Part shown: in pieces, positions 62,462 through 64,000 of the stretch
Numbering within the stretch: position 1 is the first letter of the stretch
Layout: each line of letters starts with the position of its first letter
Origin: Bacteroidota bacterium
GTDB lineage: Bacteria; Bacteroidota; Bacteroidia; AKYH767-A; 2013-40CM-41-45
NCBI GenBank assembly: GCA_016720935.1
Contig: JADKJP010000006.1
Location: 1,413,194-1,477,193, forward strand
Length of the DNA: 64,000 nucleotides
Direction of reading: 5' to 3'
Program-made: the position numbers and the translations under genes
The notes under the pieces: model-generated
Database searches by the model: none
Seen by the model: the letters and a program-made list of their open reading frames with translations, nothing else
What the model was told of the DNA's origin: nothing

Positions 62462-62512
62462 GTGGCTAATACAGCTTTTGTGGGCAAGCCCGGAATTAAC
62501 AATAAATTTTTA

Positions 62513-63925
62513 TCAACGCATTGACTTCTCGCTGATCATGTCTTTGATGTCAAAAATGATTTTTTCGGCCAGATTTTCAGCAGTGGTCTGGCTTTGACTT
62601 TCCGCATAGATCCGGATAATAGGTTCAGTATTGCTTTTTCTGAGATGTACCCATTCCTTGTCAAATTCAATCTTCACTCCATCAATGGTGTTGATGGGTT
62701 GTTTTTTGTATTTGGACTGAATACCTTCCAGGATCTTGTCAACATTGATTTCGGAGTGAGCTCAATTTTATTCTTTGAAATATAATAGTTGGGGTAAGTC
62801 GCTCTTAGCATGGAAGTTGTTTTTCCTGTTTGCGCAAGATGTGTCAGGAACAAAGCGATACCAACCAGAGCGTCACGACCATAATGCAATTCAGGATAAA
62901 TGATACCGCCATTTCCTTCTCCACCGATCACAGCATGATTGGCTTTCATCGCTTCCACTACATTTACTTCACCCACCGCGGCGGCAAAATATTTGCCTCC
63001 CGCTTTTTCAGTGACATCACGCAGCGCACGTGTACTCGAAAGATTGGAAACAGTGTTTCCTTTATTTATGTTTCAGAATATAATCAGCGACTGCTACCGA
63101 GTATATTCTTCCCCAAACATTTCACCGTCTTCACACACCAGCGCGAGACGATCTACATCCGGATCAACAACAATTCCGAGGTGCGCGTTTTTCTTTTTAC
63201 TTCTTTGGAAATATCTCCGAGATGCTCCGGTAATGGTTCCGGGTTGTGAGGGAAACTGCCCTGTAGGTTCACAGTACAATTCAATAATTTCTTCTACGCC
63301 AAGCGCTTTAAGCAATACAGGAAGCACAATGCCACCGGATGAATTCACGCAATCAATAACGATCCGGAATTTACGGGCTTTGATGGCTTTTACATCCACC
63401 AATGGCAGAGAAAGGATTTTCTCGATGTGTTTGAGGTGATAATGAGGCTCGGTTGTATACTTCCCGAGCTTGTTCACTTCCGCGAAACTGAAAGCATCCT
63501 CATTCGCGATCCGCAGTACTTTCAGCACCATCGGCAGCTGAAATAAATTCGCCGAGGTTATTTAAAAGTTTTAAGGCATTCCATTGTTTGGGATTATGAC
63601 TGGCAGTGAGAATGATCCCACCGTCAGCTTTCATATCCTTCACCGCCATTTCAACCGTTGGTGTTGTTGAAAGCCCGAGATAGATAACATCGATGCCAAG
63701 TCCCTTCAACGTACCAGCAACGAGATTTTGTACCATCTCTCCTGGAAATGCGGGCATCACGGCCAAGTGCGACAACAGGTCTGCGATTACTTTTCGGTAA
63801 ATTACCCCCATGAGCCAGGTGCCATAGGCCGCGGTGTACTTAACAATATCTACAGGTGTCAAACCTTCTCCGGGTTTCCCGCCAATTGTCCCTCTGATTC
63901 CTGAAATTGATTTGATGAGTGCCAA
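62513..63925 (-). pseudogene. glmM: Phosphoglucosamine/phosphomannomutase-type enzyme, heavily frameshifted
   Basis: An alpha-D-phosphohexomutase of about 470 residues after repair. Recognisable parts: N-terminus 'ALIKSISGIRGTIGGKPGEGLTP', the phosphoserine loop 'ILTASHNPKQWNALK', the metal-binding 'DPDVDRLA', the sugar loop 'GGEGNGGIIYP' and the phosphate-binding 'SNTEPIIRIYAES'. The GEGNGG loop is typical of the Bacteroidota/archaeal type often annotated as GlmM. At least eight single-base indels break the frame (near 63805-63809, 63744, 63521, 63251, 63196, 63097, 63066 and 62752), mostly in homopolymers, but each piece continues the next. Stop TGA at 62513-62515. GlmM makes glucosamine-1-phosphate for UDP-GlcNAc. 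Confidence 0.85.
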
Positions 63926-63958
63926 ACGATTAAATTTATAGGGTAAAAATCAAGGATA

Positions 63959-63966
63959 CAAAGATA
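63959..63966 (-). promoter_or_regulatory. -7 box (TATCTTTG) for the mutase gene
   Basis: Exact TAnnTTTG match on the minus strand; transcription from about 63952 gives a 27-base leader to ATG 63925. The 75 bases from 63926 to the window end hold no gene. Confidence 0.5.
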
Positions 63967-64000
63967 ATGGCTTTCCCTGTTTTTATTCGGAATATCCGGT

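Noticed and set aside
1..64000. CRISPR arrays, rRNA/tRNA genes, prophage or IS elements
   Set aside because: No spaced direct-repeat arrays, cloverleaf-like sequences, transposase or phage proteins were recognised in reading either strand.

Overview
The window comes from the chromosome of a member of the Bacteroidota. Three large secreted proteins carry type IX secretion (T9SS) C-terminal signals: one type A (4126-5997) and two type B with PKD-type repeats (7526-9196, 45249-49223). Other lineage markers are bacillithiol synthesis (bshA), a fused alpha/beta ketoacid dehydrogenase E1, a SUI1-type protein, a PorE-like TPR/propeller/OmpA protein, an OstA-like protein, and recurrent Bacteroidota -7 boxes (TAnnTTTG) upstream of genes. 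I saw no rRNA, tRNA, CRISPR array, phage or insertion sequence. It reads as ordinary, densely packed, moderately AT-rich chromosome; I cannot name a genus.

Layout. 0-6.5 kb: DedA end, aroE, uvrB, a VOC protein, a GNAT enzyme, a T9SS cargo protein and a rhodanese. 6.5-18 kb (mostly minus strand): DUF2279 protein, T9SS type B cargo, DUF4139 protein, PorE-like OmpA protein, AsmA protein, chorismate synthase, and a flavin oxidoreductase with no ordinary start codon. 18-24 kb (plus): a histidine-degradation segment (hutI, a lipoprotein, fused ftcD), then a membrane-anchored patatin. 24-27 kb (minus): fused E1 enzyme and two tandem Ala/Lys-rich lipoproteins. 27-31.5 kb (plus): Ig-like lipoprotein, then an LtaS-family enzyme, two lipid kinases and a SUI1 protein as a likely operon. 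31.6-45 kb (mostly minus): VOC, hemJ-like, bshA, a GH3/beta-lactamase fusion, plsY, a 1496-residue envelope protein of unknown function, prmA, tpiA. 45-54.6 kb: giant PKD protein, priA, a class A beta-lactamase-like protein, OstA-like protein. 54.6-64 kb: AI-2E-family permease, S4 protein, a split transketolase with a VWA gene between its halves, an ECF sigma factor with two membrane/periplasmic partners, a cysteine desulfurase, and a phosphoglucosamine-mutase-type enzyme.

Common themes are envelope building and surveillance: LtaS-like, DagK, DgkA, PlsY, AsmA, OstA-like, GH3/beta-lactamase, the lipoproteins, the ECF module and T9SS cargo. Five genes in the last 10 kb are broken by single-base indels, 13 in all, growing denser toward the right edge. 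The protein remains readable across each break, which points to poor consensus quality near a contig end more than to real pseudogenes. The most interesting biology is the LtaS-DagK-DgkA cluster, the 1496-residue protein, the paired Lpp-like lipoproteins and the three-gene ECF module.
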